Shown: positions 1-10,400, numbered from the stretch's first letter. The stretch: 35,680 nt of DNA from Haplosporangium gracile (GCA_015499985.1 JAAAUF010000399.1:1-35680), one strand, 5' to 3'. Notes: generated by a model from the letters alone, not told the origin. Numbers and translations are program-made.

Positions 1-508
1 AAAAAAAAAAAAAAAAACGCCACCATTTTTTACCATTTGGGATTGGCAGCTTTGTCTCATGGTCGATAATGGGCTTAGGTGATGGGATAGTTGAGACCGG
101 TATCGATGAAAGTTGAGAGCTGAACTGAGGTTGGTTGTTGCCTGTGTGGGTATCCCTTAGGTGTTTAAGGAGTGACTTCCGCAAGGTGTAGCCTTTCTCG
201 CATTCGGGATCCGGGCAAGGATGTGGTTGGTGGATTTTCTGGTGAGCTATCCAGTTTTGTGTTCCTTGGATGACCTGACTACAAGCGTTGTTCTTTGTAC
301 CGTGGCAGTGGTACAGCTGATGCTTTTTTCGCTCATGGTTGACGCGGTTGTTCTCCATGTTGAAGTGCGTTTCGCAACCAGGAAAACGACAGGGGAATCT
401 CGTTTCTGTGTGTTTTGCTAGGTAGTGTTGTTGCATGTAAGACCTTTTGCTGTATGTGTTAATGCAGTGAGGGTCCGTGCATGGGACGCGGTCGTCGTTG
501 TTGCTCAT
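1..508 (-). CDS. C2H2 zinc-finger protein, 3' end outside window
   Basis: This is an open frame on the minus strand from an ATG at 508-506 to the window edge, with no stop in 169 codons. It encodes four consecutive C2H2 fingers. Finger 1 (from residue 10) is C-x4-C-x12-H-x4-H, starting CTDPHC. Finger 2 is the same, starting CRFPGC. Finger 3 has an atypical C-x7-C spacing, then x12-H-x3-H. Finger 4 is CPDPEC with H-x4-H. The linkers are short, as in TFIIIA-type arrays, so nuclear DNA or RNA binding is likely. A Ser/Pro-rich tail follows finger 4. A possible splice donor (GTAAAA, + strand 28-33) lies just before a 17-base homopolymer at the window edge, so the coding part probably ends at about 34 and resumes outside. 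The start is the first ATG upstream of finger 1 in this frame. The target is unknown. Confidence 0.72.
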   Translation of the reverse strand, partial: MSNNDDRVPCTDPHCINTYSKRSYMQQHYLAKHTETRFPCRFPGCETHFNMENNRVNHERKKHQLYHCHGTKNNACSQVIQGTQNWIAHQKIHQPHPCPDPECEKGYTLRKSLLKHLRDTHTGNNQPQFSSQLSSIPVSTIPSPKPIIDHETKLPIPNGKKWWRFFFFF

Positions 509-1132
509 GTTCGGTAGTGAAGAGGAAAGCAGTGGAGGCAAGGTTGGTGCAAGACAAGAAGCAAAGTTGATATTTCAGTGGACGATTGATTTATTGATCG
601 AGCAAAGCGAAACCGAAAATTTAGCTTCGACAGAGAACACTGCAGCCTGGACAAGGGTTTGCTTATTAGCTCCTGACCTTTCTTGTAGTATCTCTAAATG
701 ATACATACGTTGCTATTTCATTATCAAGGTGCTGCATTGCAGCCAAAATATGCAGGCAACAGTCAGTTAGGATCCCTAGACCGAGGTAGATGAACACACA
801 TGCTGAAACTGAGGATGACCCTAATATGATTATTGCACGGAATTCGAGGGACGAGTTTCGTCTCTTCATGTACATCCTATTGAGAAGTACAGGTCGCAGC
901 TCCATCGATATCCCAAGGTCTTTGGCTCCTGCGTCCATCTTGGGTCAAAGAAAGTTACTCATGGTTAGTTCATCAACGGAAAGAAAGAGCTGTGGTCAGA
1001 CTTCCAGTACACAAGGTGCCCTGGGATTGGAGTGGAGGCGTAGGGCGAGGAAGTGATTGAGCTATTTCAGCACATTCCAACGAGCGAAGTAAAGATCAGT
1101 GTCATAGTCGCTGGCTGACATGATCTGTCGCT
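509..1132. other. Stretch without a recognisable gene
   Basis: This lies between the zinc-finger start and the Crinkler remnant. Short open frames exist on both strands, but none shows a domain I recognise or a convincing exon structure. It probably holds the zinc-finger promoter and badly eroded downstream Crinkler sequence. I could not align any part of it to a P-loop NTPase motif, which would be expected next in a complete Mortierella Crinkler. Confidence 0.4.
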
Positions 1133-1986
1133 TCAGGCAACTCCTTGTACCCTACTCATTCCAGCTGGGACAGGATCCACCTTCACGTCTAAATAAAGGA
1201 CAAATCCTCTAAGAGTCTCTGGTGGTTTGCCGAACTGTCGCCGTCCAACTGTAGGCAGTCCTTCAAGAGGTCCACTTGTGCTTAGAAGATGTCCCTTGCC
1301 CTTTACAAATTTAATAAGAAAGTCCGCAATTGGTCCAAGCGCAAAGAACTTCCGTGATCCATTTGATGTCAGCATGGAGATCGCCTAATTGTATGGAAAG
1401 CGAGGGCAGGTTATGGGTCAGTTAATATACAAATAAAGCAAGCAGAGAATGACGCGTAAAGAGCAGCTGCTCCTACCAGACAGTGGAGTGCCAGGGCGAG
1501 AACCATCCGAAAGAGAGCCAGGGAGGGGAGTCAAGGCTCGAGAAGGGACAGGTGCATGGACTATGACAGTGTAATTGGATGAGTGTAGTCGATTAGCACA
1601 AACACAGTAGAGAAGTCCAGATCCAGGGTGTGAATGAAAGCAACGCGTGTGCATTACCTGGCGGGGGTTGTTGAAATGAGGATGTACGTGTTGTCATCGG
1701 GAGACTCGGGAAACAGCTTGGAAATACGAGTCCTCGGATTGTTCAGTTGGGACTTATCGCCAAGAGCATCAACCTTGATGGCAGAGCTCAGATTGTCGTT
1801 GGGGATGGAGACACGCCACAGGGTAAGCTCATCGGCAGCGACATCGTCAAAGCGAGATGTCTTCTCGGTCTTGATGAACTTCTTCAGGTGATCCACTGTC
1901 TTTGTTTGGTCGATTTCAACAGAGAAGGCCTGGGAAGTTGCCTCGCCCTCAACAAGACAGAACAGGGTCAGAGGGTTGTCGGTCAT
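1133..1986 (-). pseudogene. Crinkler (CRN) family protein, broken
   Basis: The first exon (1986-1658) starts MTDNPLTLFCLVEGE, the typical ubiquitin-like N-terminus of fungal Crinklers. It continues through a segment DHLKKFIK, then DELTLWRVSIP, to a KLFPE segment before a GTAATG donor. A second exon follows acceptor TTAG at about 1384. It encodes DLHADIKWITE, then in another frame FFALGPIADFL, GPLEGLP and FGKPPET, resembling the segment that follows the header domain in Mortierella Crinklers as I remember them. The frame changes at about 1349, between the ITE and FFA codons. The exon 1 phase does not fit exon 2 either, and the reading stops at 1133 with no NTPase domain. Full family members run for hundreds of residues more, so I read this as a decayed copy. 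Crinklers are known as effectors in oomycetes; their role in soil fungi is unclear. Confidence 0.72.
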
Positions 1987-2401
1987 GGTGTTGCGAAGCA
2001 TCAATGAAAAGAATGGGAAGGGTAAAAAGTGAGGGTTGTAAGAGTGAGGGTTGTGGAAAAGAGAAGGTTGAAAAGGGCGTGAGAACGGTGGCAAAGGCGA
2101 TGAAGGTGTGGAAATGGTGGCAAAAAGAAAGGGGGTAGTGACAAACAAACGGAAAGCAAAGTGGAAGAGAGAGCGTGGAAGCGATGGAGGTGAGTTTACC
2201 ACCACCTTATTACTACCAATCGTTATTCGTCTCTTCCCGGTCGTACACTACCATCCCAAGTCTCCATACATTCCTCCTCGTTTTTTCTCTGTGTCTAACA
2301 CTCCGTACCTTCTTTCGCTCATCTCCGCATCTTCGGCACTCAGCGAGGTAACTGTTACGGCATAATCAGGCCGCGTGGAAGTCTTGTCATGTTAGGTTGC
2401 G

Positions 2402-2456
2402 CTCTTTTAGATGTAGCGTGGTTAACGGATGCGACTGTGCCACGTCGATCGGGGAG
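2402..2456 (+). repeat. Imperfect direct repeat, copy 1
   Basis: This 55-base unit has a core GTGGTTAACGGATG, then a short variable part, then TGTGCCACGTCG. It matches 2589-2643 at about 46 of 55 positions without gaps. The copies start 187 bases apart. A weaker similarity (GAGGTAACTGTTACG at about 2346 versus GAGGTGACTGTGACA at 2641) suggests a larger, eroded tandem unit. Confidence 0.7.
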
Positions 2457-2588
2457 ATTTTCGCAGGGCGGACAGCCTTCAGTTTGAAGACACGACGTTT
2501 CCTAAGGGTGGTCGTCTAGTCAAACTGTTGGATTCACGTGGTGACCTTCAGCGAGTGAGGATTGGAGTTCATTGTCAAAAAAGCGACT

Positions 2589-2643
2589 CTCCTTTAGGCG
2601 TAACGTGGTTAACGGATGTTTCTGTGCCACGTCGGTCGAGGAG
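2589..2643 (+). repeat. Imperfect direct repeat, copy 2
   Basis: This is the second copy of the 55-base unit at 2402-2456, with the same order of blocks (CTCCTTTAG, GTGGTTAACGGATG, TGTGCCACGTCG). Its origin is unknown; it could be a relic of a mobile element or an old tandem duplication. Confidence 0.7.
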
Positions 2644-2828
2644 GTGACTGTGACAATTGCGTCGGCTAAGGATACATGCGACAGAACGTGCTGCGTATGC
2701 CCATGCTGGAGACGCTCCTTTTCTACCTTGCCACTTCCATCTACAGAACGAGCAGCACACCTTGAACGCTACTGACTATTTTAATTTTATATTATGTATT
2801 GCTGCCGAGTACTAGACTGTCTACTGTT

Positions 2829-5371
2829 ATGACTATCAACAGGAGCCCCTTTGCATCCTCATCCAAGACGACAACCACCAATCACCAGTCGACGCAGAAG
2901 TCGCAGGAGGATCTTAAGAGATATCTCCCTTGGGCTATGGTTCAGCAAGAAATTGAACATGTGTCTTTCACATCGTTTGTCGAAAAGTTCAAGTTGTCGC
3001 ATTTGTCGCGCGCGGTGGGTGCCTATGAAGTCTTGATCAAGTCTACTCAACTCAAGGCACTTCGGCGACGGGAGTTGTCGGCATCATTCAAGACGTTCAA
3101 AGAGCACAGCCTGCGCAGCTATTGGTTGAATTACAAGCTCAGCTCGGAGCGAGCTGTGATCAAGATCAATCTCGATATCGCAGCCACGAAGACTGCACGC
3201 ATTGTCCAGGATGCCAGTGTTGGCGAGACCTTGAAGGCGGCAGAGCTGTCAGAGAGTAGCAGTAACTATCCGTCGATTATGCTCTCTGTCGGTATGTCAC
3301 GATTTTGCATATCTACTGGTTTTTTTCCGCTCGCTGGAAACATACTTTTAATATGTGTTTTATTACTTTTTCTTTTTTTTTTCCGGCTTACCAGACGACA
3401 CATCATCTGTGGATAATGACTTCACTTTGAATGCGCCCCCCAACGATCAGTCTGTTGAGCCAGTTGTCGGTATGTAATGGTATTGCAAATTCATAGTTTG
3501 CTGTCACCCGTTCTTGGTGCCATTGAGCCAGAAGGACCATGCATTGTATCTGGAGTGTTTCTTGGTGGTACACTATGTCATGTGGACACGTTGTTGACTG
3601 GATCCCGTTGTACTTCCTTGTTGTAGGATTGGTGGGATCAAGCGCTTCATCGTCCACGCCGTCGTTGACTGCGGATACGCTCACGGCATGTATCACTCAT
3701 CCAGCCTCATCACCACTCTTCGGTAACATTCGCAGCTCAAGTAAGTGATACTCTCTATTGATCATACTAGCGATTTTCGTTCTAGTTTGAGCGCTGATGC
3801 TTACTGTCCTATTAACTCTTTGGGTGCTTTCTGATGCTTTCTAGAATCCATGAAGCACCCCCGTGATGCTTTCGATGATGAAGACGCTGGACTGTCCAAA
3901 ACCCCTCGAAACAGATGTGAGTACAATTTGGACAACCTCCAGGACATGATATTTTTGTTTAGTTTACTGATCGTGCTGGCAATTGTCTGCACTGTTTTAA
4001 TAACCACTTCTCCTGCACCCATCCCCACCGAGTCTCTGGGCAGTCCTCCGGAAGTCTACGCTTCTGGACAACAGAAAAACCCCTTCCGGGCCTGCGAAGA
4101 CGATGACGAAGATGAAGAAGACAGTACCACCACTGATGGTGGAAAAGAAAATGACGTTCTCCTGCCAGACAATACGGATTAAGCCTATCAATTTTCTGCA
4201 ACGCTCGACGGAATCGACGTAGCCATTGGATTTCAAACACTGTTCACTGCCGTCAAGAAGAAGACGGTACATATTCACGATATCGACCAGGCTCTGTAAG
4301 TGTTTGTGGTGATAATGATACCTTCTAAGCTGTCCCTTGCTAATGGATATAGTCGCTAACTAGCTAAATATGTCATTGATGTGGCCTTGTAGTGCTAGGT
4401 CCGGTGTTATCTTGTTGAACAAGGAAGGATCAATGATTCAAAAGCTCCACTTTGGAGAGAAGACCCTTGATCAACTACGCGAAAAAGCTTTGGCAAAGTG
4501 GCAGGACATTGAGGCTACGACTGGTCGCAACCAAGTGCGTGCATGGCTGGATGTAAGTATCACGTATCACTTTTTGAAAGGGTCAGGTTGGACTTGAGCA
4601 TCTGGAAGGGATGTCATTACTTACTCGCATCTATGCATTTAACAGACCCTTGAGGACCATGGATATGACCGAGAGAAGGCACGCAAGCATATCTCAAAGA
4701 ATGCGCCACCAAATGGGTCATACCAGAAGCTTTGGGCCTACCTTGTAACCGCAATCGAGGAGTTCCCCAAATCCGACAGCAGCAAGTGCTATTCCGAGTC
4801 CACGGCGATATCTTCATTCATTCTGCCGTTGTCCAGAGTTTTCATGAGCATGCCCAACAAGAGAGTCATCTTGAACTTGTAAGAAAAATGATCGAGACTT
4901 TCTTTTTCATACCGAATCTAATCAATGGAGTGCGTGCATTAACCTGTGATCCTTTGATATCGTATAGTATTGACTCAACAACTGCATCAGGGCGATTGCG
5001 AAACGAGTCCAGTAGTCGTAAAGAGCCAGACCTTGCTCTTGAGATCAAGGATCGCACAAACAAGACCATTTGCGAAGTATTGGGGAGGTGACCTCCCATG
5101 CGCAAAAGGGCCACAGGAAGAAAAACGCCAAGGATTTGATTCGAGTGGGGCTCTCTCTGAAGGACGCCTTGGACGTCATCCAGGACAAGTATGGCGTTCA
5201 CGACGCTCTTCTTGTCGGATGGCAAGTCATTGGACAAACTATGGCAATATACCTCATGTTCAAGTGTGGAAATCTGTATATCATAGTCCATGTACGCGAC
5301 GTTACGATCCTCGATAATCTGACAGAGCTTGGCACAATCAGCACCCAGTTCAAGATCTGGAATGATTTGAG
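2829..5371 (+). pseudogene. Multi-exon hypothetical with PD-(D/E)XK-like C-terminal region, broken
   Basis: The first four exons join in phase: 2829-3291, 3395-3469, 3627-3740 and 3845-3916. A further acidic exon region spans about 4055-4295, then come exons 4393-4552, 4646-4878 and 4973 onward. The N-terminal part is basic and helical; the middle is Ser/Thr- and Asp/Glu-rich. The C-terminal part reads EPDLALEIKD, then GEVTSHAQ, AKDLIRVGLSLKDALDVI, LLVGWQVIGQTMAIYLM. That layout (PD, then a GEV strand, a helix with DLIR, and a strand pair) resembles PD-(D/E)XK-like hypotheticals common in Mortierella. The usual Glu-x-Lys is not clear, so activity is doubtful. Three lesions are visible: TAA at 4180-4182 between DNTD and AYQFSA, a one-base frameshift in the G run at 5082-5085, and loss of the 3' end at a LINE junction near 5371. 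The nuclease-fold assignment is inference. Confidence 0.6.
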
Positions 5372-7092
5372 TATCCACTCCGCAGACACGGCAGAGGGGC
5401 CCAACCATATCGTAAATGATAGAATGAAGATGAAGGCCAGAGGGGAGTTTGTTGATCAGAAGTCGCCACCAGACATTGCGCGCGTTGTGCGGGATCTTGT
5501 TCTTCCAGAAGGACGACCAGAAGGAGGCAGTAAGTGGTGGAGGCGGTGCGACCATAGGTGGATGATGTGGTTTTGGGGTTGGGGGCGGTAGACCTTGGAG
5601 AACATCGCCTGTCGAAATTTCCGGGTGCTAGCCAGCTCGAAAGTGCCGTTCTCAGCCTGGTCGATGACGATCCCGTTGATACGTTCTGTGAGATCGTCTT
5701 CTAGGTCGAAAGGGCCATCATTATCCAGGGCTCGTCTCAGGGTCGGGTGCGCCTTGAAATGGCCGCTCCTGGTGTTCTCTTCCAGCCGTGCGTGTGAGCG
5801 ATGGCCAATGGAGCGCTCGGCAGACGGGATGAACTCCAGCCTGCCTTCTGTCTTGGCCTCGTCCGTCCATACAGGTCTGAAGACGCGATCCATGCGCCAG
5901 TTGGGGGTGGGGCTTAGGGACTCCATCCGGCTTGAGCCATTGGGGGAGAAGTGTTGCCATCATGGATCCGATCTTCAAAGAGTCTGCTGTTTCCTGCTCC
6001 CAATTCAGACCAGAAATACGCTTCACTGCCTGCGTCAATCCCTTGAGAATCGTATGCGGACGAAAATATTTTCTCCTCGTCGTGAGAAAAAAAGCAGGGT
6101 TCGCAAACGGGGCCATAGGAAACTCAGACTCCGTCGCTGAACAGAGAAGATTCTTGAAAAATGATACCATGGATGTTGTGTCGGAGCAAATTCTCTGCAC
6201 CGCCCGTAGCTGGAATGCGACACTCTGAGAGCCAATGTCGACTAGATCGAGCCCGCCCTGGGATCGACGGAGGCAGAGATGGTTCCAGGATGGAGCGGGA
6301 AAGAAGGGGACTGTGAACTTGCGGATCGATCTTTGCACTTTCTTCGTCCACTTTCGCGTTGGGGGGTGGACGGCGATGACGTGCCAGAGGCGGGAAAGCA
6401 GAAGGGAGTTGGCTATGATGCTGCGTCCCAGGACCGATAGTTGGCGACCATGTTGCAAATTGATGCGGTGTTGGATTTTTTTGTGTATGTTGTTGAAGAA
6501 GACGTCCCGTTGTAGCCGTGTGAGGGCGATGGGGTAGCCCAGGTAGACCAGCGCATCCTCCGCCCTCCTGAAATGGATGTGGACATGATCCCGCTGAAGA
6601 GCCTGTGCGAGGGTCCCGACGCTCTTGAACAGGGGGAAAGCCATCGTCTTCTTCAAGTTGAGTCTCGCATTCGAAGCTCGCCCAAATGTGTCCATGATCT
6701 GCTTCAGACAGGCTCATCCCTCTACCGACTTGATAAAGGTTGTAAGGTCGTCCGCATATGCCATCAGTTTCAGAGGTTTCGTCATCGGGAGATCGTTGAG
6801 TTTGAAACCAGAGATGCCGGGGTTCTTAAGGATGGTATGGAGAAGAGGTTCAAATGCGATGTTGTAGAGGTGAGGTGAGAGTGGATCTCCTTGCCGTAAG
6901 CCGCGACGTTGCTGAAACGGGTTGGCGAGGTATCCGTTAATGTTAAGATTGATGTGAGTGCCGAAGAAAAGGGTGAAAATAGAGTCGATGAGAGGGGCGG
7001 GGAACTGCATCTTCTCTATGACGGCCCGCAGATAATCCGAGTGAACTCGGTCATACGCCTTTTCCTGGTCAAATAATATCCCTCCCTTTTGG
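5372..7092 (-). mobile_element. L1-like non-LTR retrotransposon (LINE) remnant, truncated at both ends
   Basis: Read on the minus strand, the copy starts inside the reverse transcriptase domain at motif A (GGILFDQEKAYDRV, near 7080). It continues with RQGDPLSPHLYN and the catalytic YADD box (6748-6759). A long connecting region follows, ending in a zf-RVT-type zinc-binding segment (NVWWRLLINKLPSG, then LCRVCGVD near 5375). The endonuclease domain and fingers 1-7 side of the RT are absent, and the zinc-binding region stops halfway. The frame is broken by an in-frame TGA at 6714-6716 and by shifts near 5930 and 5560. It cannot be active. The right edge is the point where similarity to RT begins, so it is approximate. 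The left edge is placed where sense coding of the plus-strand host gene stops. Confidence 0.88.
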
Positions 7093-7469
7093 TTGAAAAT
7101 AGCAATAAAAAATATATTTGCGTGTTATGTTTGTTATGGGATGTATGTCGTTTTCGCGAAATGTTTTTGTACAGATGTCAAGTTTGTCGTGGGAAGGAGG
7201 GGATTGTGTTTTGTTACTTTCTTTTTTTTTTTTTTTTTTCAAATTTTTTGTGTCTTTTCCAATTTTCCAGTTTTTGATAGGACTCAGGGAGTGAGCCTTC
7301 TTGTAGAAGAAGACCGCAAGTGCGCAATGGGTCAGTCAGTTGCAAAAAGAAATAGCAGACGCCTACATCGACACAGAGCACCAGCCAAAAAATAATTATA
7401 CAGCCTTGTTAGACATCAACTTCTCACGTCAATGCAATAAAAGTAACGTGAGAGTTAAACCTTACCTAT
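7093..7469. other. Spacer between LINE remnant and KDM5 gene
   Basis: This holds a long T run on the plus strand (about 7208-7226) and AT-rich sequence. A plus-strand stretch from about 7301 can be read as QWVSQLQKEIADAYIDTEHQ after a TTGTAG acceptor-like site. It looks coding-like but I do not recognise it, and it runs antisense into the last KDM5 exon. It may be leftover host-gene or repeat sequence. Confidence 0.35.
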
Positions 7470-10400
7470 CTATGCTTTGGCAGCGGTATGAACCCTCTGA
7501 GAGATCTGACGAAGCTCGTCGTCTGTGTATCGTAATCTCAAGAAGTGCTCCGACTCGGCACATTTGCAAAGCTGGATTTTTTTTTTTTTTCAGATGGAAT
7601 AAGAGAAAAAAGAGAGGCAAAGGTGGTAAGTTAAGCGAAAACACCCGATGTGCACACGCACACTGTTACCGCCGCATGACAAACAAAAACAATCAAGAGC
7701 AGCAGTAGGAGTAGCTTTGGTCGATGAACGCAGAGAATACTTGAATTTACCTCATCCATGTGATCGCTACACACAACCTTGTTGGTGCAGTTACAGCCAA
7801 TCTGCGACAGGTAGATGTAAGAGTTACAGTGCAAGCATTGGACCTCCTCCTCTGGTCGATCGACGCCTTCGTGGATAACGCGAATCGAAGGGCACTGCTT
7901 CAGGGCAAGCGCGCGCTGCGTTGTCTCCCGCTCAAGCAACTCGACCATCTCGTCCTGCAACCACTTGGCCGTCGCGGGTGCCGTGTCCCTCAGAGCTGTC
8001 GTCATAATCAGTTCGTCGTGAGAAAATACGGGATGCTTCCGATGTTCCTTGTAGCGTTGTGCGCATTCAACACCAAAGTGACACCAGTCAGGCGGAGCAA
8101 AGTTCACCGCCTCTGCAAAGTTAAACTGTTGTTCACAACGAGAAACAACGACGAGGCATAAAGGTATCGTTAAGTTTGGTGTACTAGAAACAAACCTGAA
8201 TATTGGTCTTCTTAACAATAACAACAACAAGCTCTTCCCCGACAACAATTTTTTGTCCACTAGAGAGTTCAAAAGTACTTACGCCATGGTTGAATCCGGC
8301 ATGGTATGCCTGAGGGAAAGTGACAACGACCTGTCCTGGTCTCTGATCCAATGCAAGAACCTTGACGCCGTTGGCCACCAATCGTCCTGGGGAGAGCATC
8401 GTGACGAGCTGGAAAAGCAGATCGGGCTGCTGCTCAAACAGTTCAGGAACAGACTGCTTCATGGTTTCCTCAAACTGGTGAGCGTCCGATGCGGGAATCC
8501 CGTACCACGTCTTGGTCTCGCCCCAGTGCATGTAGTTGATCGAATAGGTATAATGGTCCTCGTTGTGCCAGCAAAAGGTCGAAAAGCACATGCCGACATA
8601 AAGCCATGGCACCATCATTCCCGAGATGTCCGAGTTGATGTGACGGAAGAGAGAGTCTGGAAGGACGGGAATATTGTTGAGATTGGATGGGTGGGTCGAG
8701 TACTTGTTCTTGGGGTCGCGCTTGCTTGTAGGAAAGCCGCTATTGGTATCCGTTAAAAAATGTTGGTATATTAGGCTCAAGAGCTTTTTAACTTCATTTC
8801 CAGTTCCTCTAGTATAACCAAGTGTTTCCAGATCCTGCTTTACGAAGTTTACCTGCCGTGTTGTGAAGAATGAAGGTCGGCTCCATACTCCACCTCCACA
8901 GTCTCAAAAGTACTCTCAACAAGTCTCCAGAATTCTCGCTCGACTGCATCCTCAGGAGCCTTGCCATCGACAAACCCCTGCTTCTCAAAATATTCCTTCT
9001 TGAAGGTGTTGCACTTTTGTTGAAAAGAGCTCAGAGAATATTCCTCACCCTCCTCGAAGCCAAAGTCCTCGCCGGTGATGAGACACTTTGCGCAGTACCA
9101 ATCCGTCCTGGGAATATGCTGAAGAGGGGGGTTGAGACAGAAAGTATGGTGTCCAAGCTCGCAGCCGTCGCAAATCAACATCCTATCCAAGTGTCCGCCT
9201 TCGTGGCAGAGCTCGCAAATAGCTTTGGGATTAGCTTTAGCTTCGTCCATAGCCTTGGCAGGTACTGGTTCCGCAGAGAGACGGTTCGACTGAGATGTAG
9301 CTGGCGAAGTAGGTGTCAAGCCTAAGAAGGTTGAAGATGAATGTCGAAAGCCATGAGTGGATTATTGTTGCCTTGTCATCAATTCAGGCTTTGTTGCTGT
9401 TGCATCCTGATTTCCTCACGCGTCCTGACGAATAGTTACCTGCATATGAAGTAGGCTCCTTCTTGATACGCTTCGATCGTCGTGCCGGGGGTGCAGGTGC
9501 ATCGTGATGGCTGGGCGGGGAGGCAGCAGGGGTGGCCAACGATCCTTCACTTGTCTCCATTGCTGAATCTAAGCTAGCCTCTCTTTTCACTCCCGCAGTA
9601 GAGCCAATCAAGTTGTCAGTGGCTGAAAGAGTTGGTTTGTGTTTGGCGAGGTAGGACTCGTAGGGCATGATGATGTTGAGATAGGCGTTCTTGAGGGCGT
9701 TCGACATGGAAGTGCACTGCTTCCGTGTGTAGTTAAGTCCCCGTCCAATTTCAGCCCATTTCTTTGAGGCGGTGACCTAGCAAGTTTAGAATTTGTAGTA
9801 TGTTAGATATCTGAACCACTGAAGAGGAGATGTCCTCCTCGCCCCTTGCTATCTAGCTCAAGTCGTGACCCGCATTGTTGTTGCTGTTGTGCATTGGTGT
9901 ATTGGTGTGTTGGTGTGTTGTGTTGTGTCTGTATTGTGTGAGACCTCCCGTATACATCCTTGTCTGTGAGAGATTCTGTGGGTGTCCTTGCCTTCCCTCC
10001 TTTTTGGTTCTTAGCTTACTTTTTGGTAGCCGCCGCGAGCAGTGACTTCCTTTCTGAGTTGGAACAGGTCGATGGGTCGTTTGTCGAGCTGGGGGATTTT
10101 GAAGACAGGGTGGCCCTGCTGGCGGTGAAACTTGCAGAGCTGGTCGAGGTAGTTGAGGTTAGTTCTGGTCTGGCCCTCCATCGAATTGAGGCGCTGAATC
10201 CTAGTTTTGAAGCGGAAGACCTGTATAGGGGGAAGTGTGGCAGGTGAATAGGTATAGGAATGAAGAAAAGAGCGTGATGAATATCGCAAGGTATTGCACA
10301 AATTGTACTCACTTCCCCGCCCACTGCTCTGCTCTCTGCCGTTCTGTTTATAAAACAGACAATGCATCGGTATCGCCCAAAGAAGAAGAGAGAGGAGAGA

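Larger units (their letters stand above)
1987..2828. other. Intergenic region between Crinkler remnant and plus-strand pseudogene
   Basis: There is no convincing gene here. The left part (about 1990-2200) is purine-rich on the plus strand and would be the Crinkler leader. It contains a small duplicated unit around GAGGGTTGT at about 2031-2055. The middle (2340-2650) holds the pair of imperfect direct repeats annotated separately. The last 60 bases are AT-rich and precede the ATG at 2829. Confidence 0.5.

Noticed and set aside
5070..5591. Long plus-strand open frame running through the LINE junction (RGEFVDQKSPPDIARVV and onward)
   Set aside because: After about 5371 it is the antisense of LINE coding sequence, so it is a chimera of broken host gene and repeat, not a protein.
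5595..6140. Plus-strand open frames inside the LINE region
   Set aside because: They are antisense to the reverse transcriptase and connecting region, which has clear motifs on the minus strand.
7205..7226. T run next to the LINE as the LINE poly(A) tail
   Set aside because: On the minus strand it would be an A run, but it lies upstream of the LINE's 5' side, so it cannot be that copy's 3' tail.
8253..9325. Plus-strand open frames of 150-170 codons over the KDM5 gene
   Set aside because: They lie antisense to the JmjC and PHD exons and show no domain; they are shadows of GC-rich coding sequence.
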